Shown: positions 1-12,097, numbered from the stretch's first letter. The stretch is DNA of 64,000 nt from Prostheceraeus crozeri (GCA_907163375.1 CAJQUW010000498.1:372001-436000), one strand, 5' to 3'. Notes: a model not told the origin generated them from the letters alone. Translations and numbers: made by a program.

Positions 1-1790
1 ATCCTACATCTCAGCAGCTATCGTGCACACAAGTAAAAATGCATATTTGGAATGCAAAATCTATGGTGATAGGAATTATTCATAATATTATATAATTGTC
101 CTTAAGAGGAAAGTATGTGAACCAGAGACATACCCCGGTACTTTATAAATTTCATGACACTTGTTCCTTCATCTGAAAGACTACCTGAAATCCAACGCAT
201 GTAATCGAAAGAGCACGCTTGAATTTTTTGTTTAAATACCTGACACGCTTGAATATCTGACATGTGGATTTTGTGACAATTAGTTTTTTAAGAAATAGTA
301 AGTGCTTACGATAGTCAGCACTCACACGATTAGGTAGTACTCGTAGATAGATTAACCTGTGTTGTCAGAAACCAGTGCTGTGCAGGTGTATCTGACGTTT
401 AATCAAATTTTCCATTGATGGTAAAGCGTACTCTCAAGCGCTGCATGCCCTTATATTCCTTATATCCTTCATTTAATAATTTATACCAATCACAGTGAAT
501 TGTAAGCACTTCTGCAGTGGTCGATCTCTATTATTTAAACATATATATGCAATATATAGGCCTACTTATCATTTAGAACTATGTTACACAACGTTTAACA
601 TGCATGATAAGTGAAATAACGCTAATGCTATGGCCATGTGATAAGGTAGTGCTACATACACAAAATTTTCCTCAGCTTGGTGCTTCATGCTTGATCTATC
701 TGAAAAGTTGCGGCAAAATGAAATGTGGCTGCATAAAGTATTTCCAGTGTTATCGCAATGTAGCACCATAATTAATTAAGCTCAATATCCTACAAATAGG
801 TGGATGACTGGGGTGTGCGCTGGACAGATTTCCCTCTAAATATTTGTTACCTCAGAAATAGCCCATAGTAGGACAAGGTACATGCCTTGCTATTTGGAAA
901 CACGATCGGGCTGCCGATTTTCAAGATTATTTCCCTCGACTTCCTCTTAAATTTGACTTTTCATATTTGTGCTGATGTATCATAGAATATAATCTGTTGG
1001 GTTTGCAAACATGTCAATCATAACGAACGCTATCATTTGATGTTGCTGGTAAGGATATGAGCTTCCCAGAAATACGCATTAACTTCTCTCTGAGAATGGA
1101 TTTCAAGACCAGCAGAACAAGTCATGAAAAAAGGACTTCTCTGTGACGCAATTTTCACAGAATTTTATTGTTGGGATAATTTGCTGAAACTATGGAAACT
1201 TCATTTGTGGGCGTGAGTCATAATTACAGTTTGAAACGCTAGCCCATATTTTCAATCGTCAAAAAGTTGCGTTCGACTGATAACTATGCACACGATCTTA
1301 TGAACCTTAATTCCGAACAGCAAAGCATCTTGAGTGTTACTTGAAATATGAATATTGATTATTCAAGTTAAACTTGCAGCGGTGTATTCAAATGACTTTG
1401 CTAACTTTACACGGGCAGGACCCAGATCTTTACATTGAAATTACAAGCCTGGCCCACGCCGAAAAGTGAAAACCTGCACCGAATCATTTGAGTTAAGATG
1501 TAGATAGAATACTTGTACTTGCATTTCTCAAAAGTGGGCTTTTACAACAATCCTCTGGTATGATATATTGATTGAATCTTCCTGACATGATTTTAGGCTC
1601 TGCGAATTCGATGCTGTCAAACAAAAAAAATGGTTGACTTGTTGATCGAATTCCTATTGCCGCCGTAGAAAGAGGTGTTTGTTTGTTTGGATAACACGAG
1701 TATAATCTACCTGTAGGTAATTATGTACGTTCACTTCAGCTTCATAAATGTGCTATCTCGTTAAGCCCATGCATATTTCGTGTGTTTATT
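1..1790. other. no recognised feature
   Basis: AT-rich sequence with stops in all frames. I see no coding-like stretch, terminal repeat pair or tandem array. If the syd-1 gene at 10.6-12.1 kb continues to the left, this is probably part of its intron. Confidence 0.5.
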
Positions 1791-1824
1791 ATCTTTTTAA
1801 ACGATCTACCGCACAAAGATTTTC

Positions 1825-2802
1825 ATGAAATGTCACCATACTTATAGAATTGTATCAGGCATACCTAAAGGTTCTGTACTTGCTTCTTATATTTTTGCTT
1901 GCTATTTTGGCGATTTTGGTTATTCACAACATTCAACATGCTGTGTTAACTACGCTGATGATTTAACGGCTGTGATACCAATATATGATGATGATTGTGT
2001 TGCTATCGATTCTGTTGTAAAGAACAACTGACGAATTAGAAAAATGGTGTAAGCAAAACCACATGGTTTTGAACTTTTCAAAAATTAAAGCGATGTTATG
2101 TCTAAAAATAAGTTGCTTTGAAGTCCAACATTGTACAACATACCATTCGACATAATGAAGAATGTCACTATCCTTGGTGTCAATGTTTCTGATGATTTGA
2201 GTTGGCGCAATCATGTCGATGCTGTTTTAAAGGTTGTTAACTGCCGGTTTTATGTTTTGCGTCGACTACGACCATTTATAAATGAATTTGATCTTCATCT
2301 TGTGTATACATTATACATCGTTCCATAATTGAATATGCTTGTCCGTTATTTGTAAATTTAAGCAAGAATTTATCACGTTGTCTTGAAAGGGTTGATAAAC
2401 GAGCACATTTTATTATCTATGGCAAGGAAAAAAGAAAATGTAATTGTAAAACCGATGAAATTTTTTATCGACGTATTGACCTGAGCAGGAATTTAGCCTA
2501 TACACATTTTCTGAAAAGGACACAAATCACGGTATTCATGACTTACTGCCATCTCGTCTGACAAACACTGGCTCGCCTCGCATTCCTTTATGTCGTACAG
2601 ACAAAATGAAAAAGTCGTTTGTCCCATATGTTTCAAGTATATTATGTAGAAAGTGATTTCTGAATGTAATCTTCTCATGCTCACCACGACACTGTACTCT
2701 TTCTTGCTTATGTTTTCACCATTTGACTGTTATTAATGAATTGCAATAACTCGGTGTAAAACTATGATTTTCATTCGACAAATATAACACTATTCTATTC
2801 TA
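1825..2802 (+). mobile_element. 5'-truncated LINE, reverse transcriptase C-terminal part
   Basis: Decayed non-LTR retrotransposon fragment. The first frame (1825-2031) carries the RT motifs GIPKGSVL and the catalytic box YADD. The next (2131-2328) has the post-catalytic ILGVNVSDDLSW motif. From about 2325 a further frame reads on through IEYACPLF and RCLERVDKRAHFIIYG. A last frame near 2530-2650 reads HDLLPSRLTNTGSPRIP, the usual C-terminus of jockey/CR1/L2-type RTs. At least two frameshifts and an early stop separate the pieces, so it is dead. The 3' end appears to be the short ATTCT-type repeat at about 2790-2802, as CR1-like elements often have. Endonuclease and N-terminal RT are absent. 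Clade assignment is by motif style only. Confidence 0.8.
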
Positions 2803-3606
2803 ATACCGTAGTGTAGATATCTATCTATGTATACTGCATATTCAGACAAAATCACTGAAATCATCTCATCATTTCACTTTTTCAGTTTGATTGTATTTAA
2901 TTTTTTAAGAAGTGAAAAATTTTGACTAGAAATTTTAGCAAGAATAGAAATCATTTTGTTCTTCAAATAGGTAGACAGAGTAATGGCAATAATTAATGAA
3001 TAGACTTGTAAATCGCCCATCAAATCAAATCACAAATTATGATAAGTTTCTGATGAGCGAATAAGGACAATTTGCTTCACAGTGAAATAAGCAGGTGGAT
3101 AAACTGGTGGACAAACTTCTTTTTTCACGTCTTATCATATGCAAACGCTACTCAAATTAATCTCAGACAATTGAAGACTATGAACTGCTAAATCATTGTC
3201 CACTGAGTTCCGGACTGGTGTTAGAGCGAGACACTCATGTTTCCTATCTTCATAGCGTTTATTGCATTGAGGTGATAATTGCTGAATTGGTTGATGTGCA
3301 CCGGATGCAATGTAAATGTTCACAGAGAATAGCATGATAAGCTACTTGCATTAATATACTGTAAACAAAGAGGCAGTTATTGTGCTAATATTCTTCTCTT
3401 GTCGTAAATTAAAATTTTTACAACGGTTGCAATCACAAATATCAAAGTTAGGAACCCAAGTATAAGTAAAAAAATGTTTGCTATAACTATTTTCACGAAG
3501 ATTAAAGCGTCAACTTTTCAGTACGAGGAGTGATATCGCTGTCGAGAGAGCGCAGCGATCGAGACAATGATGTCTCTCAGAGTACTGAAAAGGACTTTTT
3601 GATCGA
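2803..3606. other. no recognised feature
   Basis: AT-rich, no supported gene or repeat structure. Confidence 0.4.
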
Positions 3607-3960
3607 GTGAATGTAATTTATTTCTATGCATGCATCTCCATCTGGAATATTTTAGATATCTTAGCGTCCTATTTGTCGGCCATACCATGTGCATTAAGAA
3701 GTCTATGGCCATACTTGGAAATGCATAATATTTCTATCTATGGACGAGGAATAGACAGGCTACTAAACATTCCAATAGAAGACTTTTTGAATTTAAATCA
3801 GTGTCCAGTATTTGTCACATCTATTAATAAACCAAATAGCGACTTAAAAATGAAAAGAACCGCAGAAATTATGAAGAAAGTAACAGTTTGTAAAAGATAC
3901 GAAGATCGAGGAGTCAATTTTATAGAATATTGTCAGCTATCTGAGAGAAAACCAAAATAA
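3607..3960 (+). CDS. unidentified open frame, 117 codons
   Basis: ATG at 3607, TAA at 3958-3960. I do not recognise the product. The first 30 residues or so are hydrophobic and low in information. From residue about 40 the composition looks more protein-like (IYGRGIDRLLNIPIEDFLNL, then CPVFVTSINKPNSDLKMKR and CKRYEDRGVNFIEYCQLSER), with a charged C-terminus. There is no clear splice acceptor or promoter. It may be the remains of a mobile-element or viral gene, a lone exon, or a chance frame in AT-rich DNA. Length and composition are the only evidence. Confidence 0.22.
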   Translation: MNVIYFYACISIWNILDILASYLSAIPCALRSLWPYLEMHNISIYGRGIDRLLNIPIEDFLNLNQCPVFVTSINKPNSDLKMKRTAEIMKKVTVCKRYEDRGVNFIEYCQLSERKPK

Positions 3961-4182
3961 CACTAATGTTGATAACTGTGTTAATAATAAATCGTTTACC
4001 AATTTCATATTTTCGATTCTGCATTAGGTCGATATAATACAATTGAGCACATTGTAATGCTCTTATATTTCAAATTCTAGATTTAGGCACTTGTCAAGGA
4101 CATTTAGCGTAATTACAATCTAAATAATACATCGAGAAAATAAAATCATGACGAAAATATTCTTTGCAGCACAAAAGTTCAC

Positions 4183-4282
4183 GAACTGCAAAGTGTTGAC
4201 TGCAAAGACTGAAAAGTTGACCATGGACTGTAAAGTGCTGACCAAGGACTGAAAAGTTGAACAAAGACTGAAAAGTAGTGCT
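4183..4282. repeat. degenerate short tandem repeat, ACTGNAAAGT units
   Basis: About five imperfect units of roughly 14-21 bp, each containing ACTG followed by a variable base and AAAGT, often then TGACCA. A low-complexity GAGTAAA-rich stretch follows at about 4330-4385. No coding role is seen. The rest of 3961-5213 holds no recognised feature, apart from repeated TCATAGCG words at about 5010-5035 and 5165-5190. Confidence 0.55.
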
Positions 4283-5215
4283 CATGCGCTCTGATGGCTA
4301 TGGTAATATCAACTTTTCGACACATGCATAAATGAATAAATGAGTAACAGATGAGTAAAATCAGTGAGTAAAAATGAGTAAATTTCATGTTTTGACTTAA
4401 TTTTGGCGATTCTACTCAATTTTAGAGACTCTCAAACATCAAATACTGAATCATGTGACTCACTTCAACTTCTATATCGAAGTTGATGTTCAAACTCAAT
4501 CATGTTTTAAATTTCATGGCATTCTGATAAATAGCTTCTTTTCTTCTGAAGAAAATGTGCGAAAATTGCCAAGTGTTTCACAATCCATAGATATTTCTTG
4601 AATGTTGGGCATCCTTTAACCTTAATAATAATCGAAAGCGACTGACTGTGACACTTAAGATTTTGATTTTTGTATTCAGCGTTTCAAGATCTACAAATCC
4701 ATGCTATCAAGCCTTTTGTGCACGAATTTAGGAGGAAAGTGTCAGTAGCTCCCGGCCTATTTACATGTGCGTCATGAGCGAATGTGGATCATGATGGCAA
4801 GCGGACTATTCGTCACTAAGTGATAGTTATCGCACTCCTTATTGCTTGACAGCGCGGCGGAGACAAATTGCACAGTTTCAGCACGCTGTCATACTTTGAT
4901 GCTTTAATCAACCATTTAGAAAATTAAGTACAGATAACACTTCAATCTGCTCATCATATCATTGCTGTCGTTCAATAGGAAAAAATTACCCGATAGAGCG
5001 CTAAGTTAGCGTCTTCATAGCGTAAAGCTTCATGAAATGATGCTATGCCAATTAGACTCAGTTTCACAGTAGAACGTTTTGAAAGCATAGGTAGAAAATT
5101 ACCATTGATAATAATTCGATTTCTATGGCTTGTCATATGTTTCATTTTAGAAATCTCAAGGTCAGCGCTATCATAGCGTCATCATAGCGCTGTTTATCGA
5201 AATATTTGGCAAGTA

Positions 5216-6549
5216 CAGGTTTTCTAGTTCGACAATGTGACTATCAGATTAAAGAATATGTTTTAAGATGCAACAACGGTATTTCTGTTAATTAGCGGCG
5301 CTTTCAATTGAATGATATTGTTTTTAATCGGTAGTGATAATAAGTGAGTTTATTAATGGATTTATAAGTTTAATGAGCGGCAACCTGAAATCATAAACGG
5401 CTTTTCATATTCAATTATATTTAACAGGTAAGTCAATACAAAAAGTTTTGATAATTTTTTTAATTCGAAAAGGTAAAATATGTCAAAAGGAAAAGTTTGA
5501 TAATTATTTTAATTCATCAAGGTAATACAGTAAGTCATTAAAAACTTTTTACGAAAAGGTAAGTCAATACGAAAAATTTTTGATAATCTTGAAATTTTTT
5601 ATTCCATTATGAAACAAAACAAGTACCGTAATATTCATTGATGGTTTTGTAAGACATCCTCGCGATTAATTAGTCTAGGCATCAATCTGCCCATACGTCT
5701 GGAAGACCTTCCCATCTTATTTGCAGTGATGGCACTCATGTTTTGGGAGGCGAGTTGCAGTAAAGTCAAATTCCGCTGTTGTCCAGTGTAGTTGTGTAAC
5801 TGCTCACGAATCTCAGCTACTTCTCTCTTGAAAGCCGCTTTCCACATGGAAAACGCGTTCTCTGCGATATTGAGAAATGGAGAGTAGGGTGGTAAGTATC
5901 TAATAGAGTGTCCCTCTCGCAATCTGACTTCACGGGCTCTATTGTGGCACGGAGCATTATCCATGACGAGTACACGAGGTCCAGCCCCAGCCGCAACGGA
6001 CGCTTCTTCCAGCCAGGAGTTAAATCTCTCACAGGAGGTTCCGCCTTCGTAGAATTCATGATGGACGACACCTTTATTAGAGACCCCCAAGATGAGAGTA
6101 AAATTCTGCCCGCGCTGTCCATGAACAATCCTGACAGCTCGCTCTGCCCGTCTGGCATGACCTCGTGTGCGACTGAGCCATAAATTAAAGCCGGATTCGT
6201 CTACAAAAATAAATGTTGGCGGATGGTTTGCGTTGATCGTGTGCAGATACCAGTTCGCATACTCGGCCCTTTCCACTTTTGACGTCATGGCTATTGCGGT
6301 TGACTTGAACAGTTAATTTAGCAGATGTGAAGACATCTATATAGGGCTTTGGATTAAACCGAATAGATATCATTTATTCTTCACGTGAAATACCGCTCAT
6401 TAATCTGATAGAGACACAATTGAACTATTTTGCTGCAGTTTATTTATTGTTGTCGCTCTGAAATGACGTAATATTTTATCTTTTAACGTTTTAGAAATTA
6501 AAGTGCCGCTCTTGATTCGGTAGTTGCCGTTGTCGTGTAGGAAAACCTG
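5216..6549 (-). mobile_element. IS630/Tc1-like DNA transposon, 1,334 bp
   Basis: Complete ends. The left end begins CAGGTTTTCTAG and the right end, read inward on the minus strand, begins CAGGTTTTCCTA. The two stay alignable for about 40 bp with a few mismatches and one-base gaps (shared CGACAA and ATCAAGA/ATTAAAGA-type blocks). Each end is flanked by TA (5214-5215 and 6550-6551), the hallmark target duplication of the IS630-Tc1-mariner superfamily. The interior carries a minus-strand DDE transposase that has lost its N-terminal DNA-binding part. The copy lies in the presumed first intron of the syd-1 gene, in the same orientation. Confidence 0.85.
5635..6288 (-). pseudogene. IS630/Tc1-type DDE transposase, N-terminally truncated
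   Basis: 217 codons from ATG 6288. This is the DDE_3 catalytic core, which cuts at the element ends. Near residue 27, FVDESGF supplies the first aspartate. VLVMDNAPCH near residue 107 supplies the second. PPYSPFLNIAENAF near residue 137 supplies the third acidic residue, a glutamate 32 residues after the second aspartate. That spacing is shorter than DD34E/DD34D Tc1 or mariner and closer to IS630-like subgroups. A full family member has about 330-350 residues with paired helix-turn-helix domains in front. Only about 260 bp lie between this ATG and the element end, so the DNA-binding part has been deleted. The catalytic core itself is open and retains its triad. Confidence 0.82.
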
Positions 6550-6829
6550 TATTTCAGAATAACTCCGTACTTAACCATTGCAAATATCAATTGTTCTATT
6601 TCTATGTCCTGAAGTTAACGTCTGCATACAACCAATACATTGCACACAACCACAGTGCGATAAGAAATTTTTACAGCCATGTAGCGATAAATTCTTCGAT
6701 AATATTTATTGCTCGATGAGGGTCATTCATCGTCCGTCGAGCAGTAATTGAAATTATTAAATGCAACCGTGGTGCAGTAATGTGTACAACTTAGTGGTCT
6801 CGGTCGCACCAGCAGTGATCCCGAAAGTG

Positions 6830-7000
6830 TCATTGGAAGTCGGCATGAAGGGCTTCCGGGCTAAAGGTGCCACAGCGCTTGACAAGTCTGACTGTGTCAG
6901 CACCGTCCAAGCCACCAATATCGGGGAGTAGTGAAGTCAAGGCTTCATTAGCAGTAATACCCCGATATAAGCGAATGATGCGTTCCAGGAAAGTCTTATG
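6830..7000 (-). pseudogene. unidentified coding-like fragment
   Basis: Minus-strand frame open for 56 codons before TGA (6830-6832), reading TFLERIIRLYRGITANEAL, then LPDIGGLDGADTVRLVK, then CGTFSPEALHADFQ. It is markedly richer in G+C, especially at third positions, than its surroundings. After the TGA the frame stays open for another dozen codons (HFRDHCWCDRDH). The balanced residue composition suggests a decayed exon or a piece of an unknown element. I could not match it to the C2 or RhoGAP parts of SYD-1 or to any transposase I know. The plus strand is also open over part of it, so a chance frame is possible. Confidence 0.3.
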
Positions 7001-10000
7001 TCAAGCGAATCTACGTATATCGATGCAAAGAAGCAATAGGAAATTAGGGGCTGCGCTCCAAAACTTATAATTTTGGAAGTCAACTTCAAGCACGTCCTTT
7101 TTCTTTCACAATGAACACAATAATGCGTAACCGTTGCATCTATTTGTGATCTGTTATCTTGATATGTGATCAAGAAAGATATCCTCACACAAATTAAGCA
7201 CTAAATTTCACAGCAGCCATAGACTATGCTGCCAGGTTGGGGATCAGGCACTCATGACCTCAAGCTAGCTTATGACCATAGAGCAAGGGCCCCAAAATTC
7301 CGTACTGCAGCTTCATTTTTATGGACCGCAATGATCTCGTGATGAACATCTTGCGATTTCCTTGTAGTTTGCTTCGTTACCAATCGGGCTTATTAATCAG
7401 TCCTTTAGGATGGGAGTTACAGACCACATTTGAACCACACTTGAGTTATATTTGTGCGAAGCATAATCAGTTTCGTGTTTCACATCAATTCTTTCTTGAG
7501 GGATCTTTTTTATGAGAACATTTCATTTCATAGCTTCTCTCATTTCAGTGTTTTTCCTACTCAAAATATTGGAAGCTGAAACTCAAGATTGCCTGATATA
7601 GAGCAATAAAATCGTTAAGTAATTTCTTAGGCTTTTAGACTATGCCGTTGCTTTAATATAAAATTACTTCTGAAATATTATCGCAACCAAATGTCAGTGC
7701 GAAGTGGAGGTAGAAAGATCAGCACAAAAGAGAAGTACGGTACATCACTAAATATTTTGAAATCAAACGTATGTGTTGTGAATGAATCAAAGGATGACAT
7801 TTGTCCATAGAACTTACATAAAAGTGCAAGATCTGAGACAAAATAAAATGATTCTTAAAGAGAGCTTCATGTCACTACGAGTGAATCGCACGACTTGTTG
7901 TAATATCTAAATTTTGCTCCCTCTTATCTTGTTTCTTGCAATTCACACGCTTATTAAATGTAATATTATGATCCCCATGTTCATCAATAATTTTTATCCG
8001 GACCTCTGCAAAAACGTTTGGGAACCCCTGCCATAGAGCAAGCATGTGACATTCAGAATAGTTAAACAACCTCAGTGAATGCGCGAGTCAACCCAAACCC
8101 TGAGTTTATTACTCTGACTTTGTAGAGCGGCTAGTATTCATAAAAGATTGCACAGTGCAAATTCGAGCGGGCATAGAAAAAATGGCGGTATGGATGCTTC
8201 TCTGCTTAATATTTCACAACATTATTTCAAAGAAACGCAACCCAGGATAGATGAAATCCGCTCATCCGTGCAATCTGCATGTGTTGTGATCATCTTCAAC
8301 TCTACATTATTTGCCTGAAGGGATTTTTTTCACGCCGGATTTTTTTAGTGTGCCTGTATTTGAGTTTTAATCCCTCAACCGAACGTTACTTCAGTATCTT
8401 AATTTCATTCTGGGCTAGTCTAAGCTTGTTTTTTAGAACGAAAATTTAGCGAAGCTTCATTTTTTAGAACTTATGGCCTTTGGACTTCTTTAGATGATAT
8501 TTGATAGGATAATTGCGATAGATACAGAATACATATCACTTATACAAGTTTTATCGACATTGATGCTGGTGAAATTTGTGCATGATCTTCTCATATTACT
8601 TGTAAAATTGATAAGTAGTGATGGTAGTGACACCTTCCCACATAACGATCAAAAAATAGTTTTTACACGTATTCATCCTTGCAGTTGACATTTTTGATTA
8701 CTTTTGCTCACATATATTACTTTCGATGTAAAGAATACAGCAAAGAATATCTGACCTTTATTCCTCTGATTCAACTGTGAGATATAACATAGCTGCATAT
8801 TTGAATATTAATATGCTATCTATGGATACAAAGTCAACAAAAAAATACTAAATGAATGTCCCCACAGAAACATCCAAAGAAAAAGGGCCACCTACATGAG
8901 ATGTTCTTCATTTGAGCCAAAGCACCCTTGTCATGCTTTGCTATACCAAGACATAGTCTGAGGCAGATCGGGCAAAACAAGATGGTGTGGAATATCATGC
9001 TTTCAATTATCTGTCAGCTTCTGCGATCCGAGAACATGGAAGATCGGAGCGCATTATGATGTACAATGGAGAGCAGAATCCGCTGAATTTTTCTATTTTA
9101 AAAAATTACATGTATTGAAACCATGAATATACGAGCATATGTCAGGCGTTTCGAAAGCTTGTATAACATAAAATAAGGTGCATTTAGCACAGCGCAACAT
9201 TTGAGCTGCATGTATATTTCGGACCAAGATAAATTAACTGGCTACATTTTGAATTGTTCAACTGCAGGCAAAATTGTCTTAGCCATTCCGTTCATTGACA
9301 GTTTCCATTCCCAAGATATTCATGTTGTAAGAGAAGTGCATGATCTTGTGTTGGATCATCTATTGCTTCCTTGTTTTGGATTATCTATTGTTAAGTCTGA
9401 CAATTGTACCAAATTCATCATTTTAATGCTAACATAAACATTTCACAGGAATTATGCAGAGCTCTGCTATTGAAGTGATATAGAAATCATAACTAAATTG
9501 CTATGAATGCATACATTTTGGTGTACAATTAATAATTTAATTTTAAATCTATTTGAATTTCGCAATCACTATTTTTTCTAAACACTTGTCAGAAAATCTT
9601 GTTAAAAGTAAAAGATAGCCATTACGATGACACCCATGTTGAATCGTACGATTTATGAATCGTAAATGATAGCCATATTGTCGAGAACTAAAATTCATCA
9701 TTGAACACAATTCTTTTTCGTATTTTATCATGATGTTTTTTATATTTGCAAGCACTCATAATTTTTATTGTTTATAATTGTTCTTCAAAGCGCAAAATTT
9801 CATAAATTCATAGATTTTTTAAAACTTTTAATTTTTTCAGATGTCGTGTTTTTAGTGATATACAGTAGTCAGTCACATTGATAGTCATGGTTTTGGTGAT
9901 GTTGCTCAATCAGTGTTTTCTCGCATCAGCTCCTTCGACTAATTTTATGAAAGAAAAAAGCTACAACAACATGTTGTAGTTGTTTCTAATCTTTATATTT

Positions 10001-10380
10001 GAAGACTCTAGCGAAACAGCTTTTAAAGGTAAGGATGCATCTGGGGTTATTTCACGAACACAATTTGGTAAATACACGACGCTTCTATGAAATACTAGTT
10101 CAACCGTTGTTTTGCAGCATAATGATAATTGATTATGAAAACTTCGTTTTAATGAAACTAAGAAACAGGATTATTCAAAATTTTCGCATGACTTAAACGG
10201 AAACTTTCATTTACAGTATTATTTCAATAAATGTGAAATATATCCGAAACTAATCTCTGAATGAATCTCTGATTCATTATCTCTGAAAATGTCCTCTCAG
10301 TCATGCTACAGTTTTTGTGGTTGAAGCATCAGTCTGTTTAAAAAAGATCCACATTTTCCTAAGACCGCTTTTTGAATCCC
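7001..10380. other. no recognised feature (presumed syd-1 intron)
   Basis: AT-rich, no supported gene. No minus-strand stretch resembling a C2 or RhoGAP exon was found, although the splice donor at 10636-10641 requires exons further left. Confidence 0.4.
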
Positions 10381-10482
10381 AATACAGAATCCCAAATTTT
10401 CGGCGTGATCCTTTTACAGGGGTGACAAGCAAGCTACCACCCTTGTCTAGGTTCACGCCGAAACTTTGATATCCTGTATTTG
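10381..10482. repeat. hairpin element, about 100 bp
   Basis: Arms at 10381-10411 and 10448-10482 pair imperfectly (shared AATACAG, TCCCAAA/TATCAAA and TTTCGGCGTGA blocks). The loop contains a second stem (GGGTGACAAG against CTTGTC). It is a small MITE-like or foldback relic about 150 bp past the syd-1 splice donor. No target duplication was resolved. Confidence 0.5.
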
Positions 10483-10635
10483 ATATATTTTACTCTGCAT
10501 TTAAAAAAAAGTGGTCGTAGAAAACGGATTTTTCTTACATATCTTGACCAATGATTTAAAGGAGATTAATCACTCTATTTAACTAGCAGCAAATAAGAAA
10601 TGTGAGAAATGAAATTAATGTATTGATTTTATTCT

Positions 10636-10641
10636 ACTTAC
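10636..10641 (-). other. splice donor of syd-1 exon
   Basis: Minus-strand GAAG|GTAAGT is a consensus 5' splice site. The open frame runs only three codons past it to TAG (10634-10636), as expected when a frame reads into an intron. The exon therefore ends at 10642 after one base of a codon. Confidence 0.8.
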
Positions 10642-12097
10642 CTTCTGAGGCTGTGCTCAAAACTGGCTCATGTCCAGGGCTAAATGCCGCATCTTCAAGA
10701 GGTGGTGCTGGCTGCAGAGAGAGTTGGTGTAGTCTTCGACTCCAGTACTGAGCATCCTCAGAGAAAGCCGCAGTGGAAGCTGGCAGCAGCACTCGGGACT
10801 GCCTCGGAGAAGCGTATATGTTGTCTTCTTCTCCTGAAGAATACGATGGCCCACCCCGCCGTGGATAATGACTCCGCTGACTGGACGCATAGGCGTATGT
10901 GTGCGGTTGCACCTCAGAATCACTGGCGTAGCCAAGAGGTGGTGCTGAAGTAGTGCCGGGTCCAGCGCGTCGTGAATGTCCATGCGGTGTAAGAGCCGTT
11001 GCGTACGGATCATAGGGCACGTTCTGAAGTCCGTAACCGGCGTCCATCGTATATTTGTCGGGCAGGAAGGCGGCAGGTGGCGGGGAGACGGGAAACTGAC
11101 CCCTGGTGCGAGGGCCAGGCATCACAGATGGGCCCGGCCGACGATGAGAAACGGGGCCTGCTCTGGTCCGATGTGAATGGCGCTCCTTCATGCCTGTGGT
11201 GGGAATAGAGTTGGGAATGGGTCGGGTAGGGTAGCCTCGGGGATAGAGGCCGTGCATGGGGTCGTAGGCGTGTGGCACGAGGGGTGGAGGGGGTGGGCCG
11301 AGGATTTGGTGCTGCAGATGGCCCGAAGAAGGATGAGGTTCTCGCGACGTGGCTGAGTGCTCACTCGAGAGACCGCTATCGTTGGAATCTTCGCCCGCTT
11401 GTTGCTCAAGCTGAAGGCGCTTGAGATCAAGCATACGCTGTGGCAAAGATTCTCCGTATACTGGATGATGGCCGGATGGCCCACTAGAAGCGACAGCACT
11501 GCGGGCGATGTCGGTGTACTCCTCTTCGAATCTCTTTCGGATCATCTTCTGCGGGCAGGCCTCCTCAGGGCTCAGTCGGGACGATTTGGCGCTGGTTCGT
11601 CGGACAATGCCCAGTCTGAGGCGTTTGGGGATGGACATAAGCAGCACGACATCGTCGAGGTTGGAACACTGCACCAAATCTACACCATTCACAGACACGA
11701 TCTCATCACCGGCCTGAAGATCACTGTCCTCGATCGGAGAGGCGTGGGCGAGACGCGAGACGAAAATGCCGGTTGTTGTTCGGCGGCCGGGTCGTCCTTC
11801 CCTAATATAAAATCCGAGAGTATGTCCCGGTCTTTTCACGATTTCCACAACACGGAACTCACTACGCTCCTGCTGCTGCTCAGTAGTGTTCTCGGATGTG
11901 CGCGACGAATCCTCCCCACTGCGCTTATTGGTTAATGGAGGATGAGGAGAAGTGCGCGCGCAACGGTCGGGGGTGGTGCCGTCAGGCGGGGATGGCGCGG
12001 ACGGAGCGAAGAAGGTGACGGACTTGCGAGGGGGAACTGGAGGATCCGGAGTTACGTTGAGGCCGGCCTGAGTCATGGCGTCTTTCGTCTGGCTCAT
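10642..12097 (-). CDS. syd-1: SYD-1/RhoGAP100F-like PDZ exon (partial gene)
   Basis: First coding exon of a synapse-defective-1 homologue, a presynaptic active-zone organiser that in flies and worms acts with neurexin and liprin-alpha. It holds 485 codons plus one base, from ATG 12097 to a consensus donor at 10641. Residues 1-80 are a Pro/Ser/Thr-rich leader. Residues 81-167 are one PDZ domain: VVEIVKRPGHTLGFYIREG carries the TLGF carboxylate-binding loop, followed by GDEIVSVNGVDL and the SYD-1-like DDVVLLMSIPKRLRLGIVRR. The rest is a low-complexity Pro/Ser/Tyr/Arg linker with YASDSE and EDAQYWSRRL blocks that resemble the fly linker. The ATG follows a candidate 3' splice site by six bases, so an upstream untranslated exon is likely. 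The C2 and RhoGAP domains known in the family are not in this exon and must lie in later exons to the left, beyond a long intron. The exon is far more GC-rich than its surroundings, as an exon under selection would be. I recognise the family from memory of the fly protein, not from an alignment. Confidence 0.85.

Noticed and set aside
5817-6183. Additional open frames on both strands over the transposase at 5.6-6.3 kb
   Set aside because: Out-of-frame shadows of the DDE core.
1-10600. Search for SYD-1 C2 and RhoGAP exons on the minus strand
   Set aside because: No stretch with recognisable C2 or RhoGAP motifs; short exons could still be missed by eye.
11357-11935. 192-codon plus-strand open frame opposite the syd-1 exon
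   Set aside because: Shadow of the GC-rich PDZ exon; no motif, and the minus strand clearly codes the PDZ domain.
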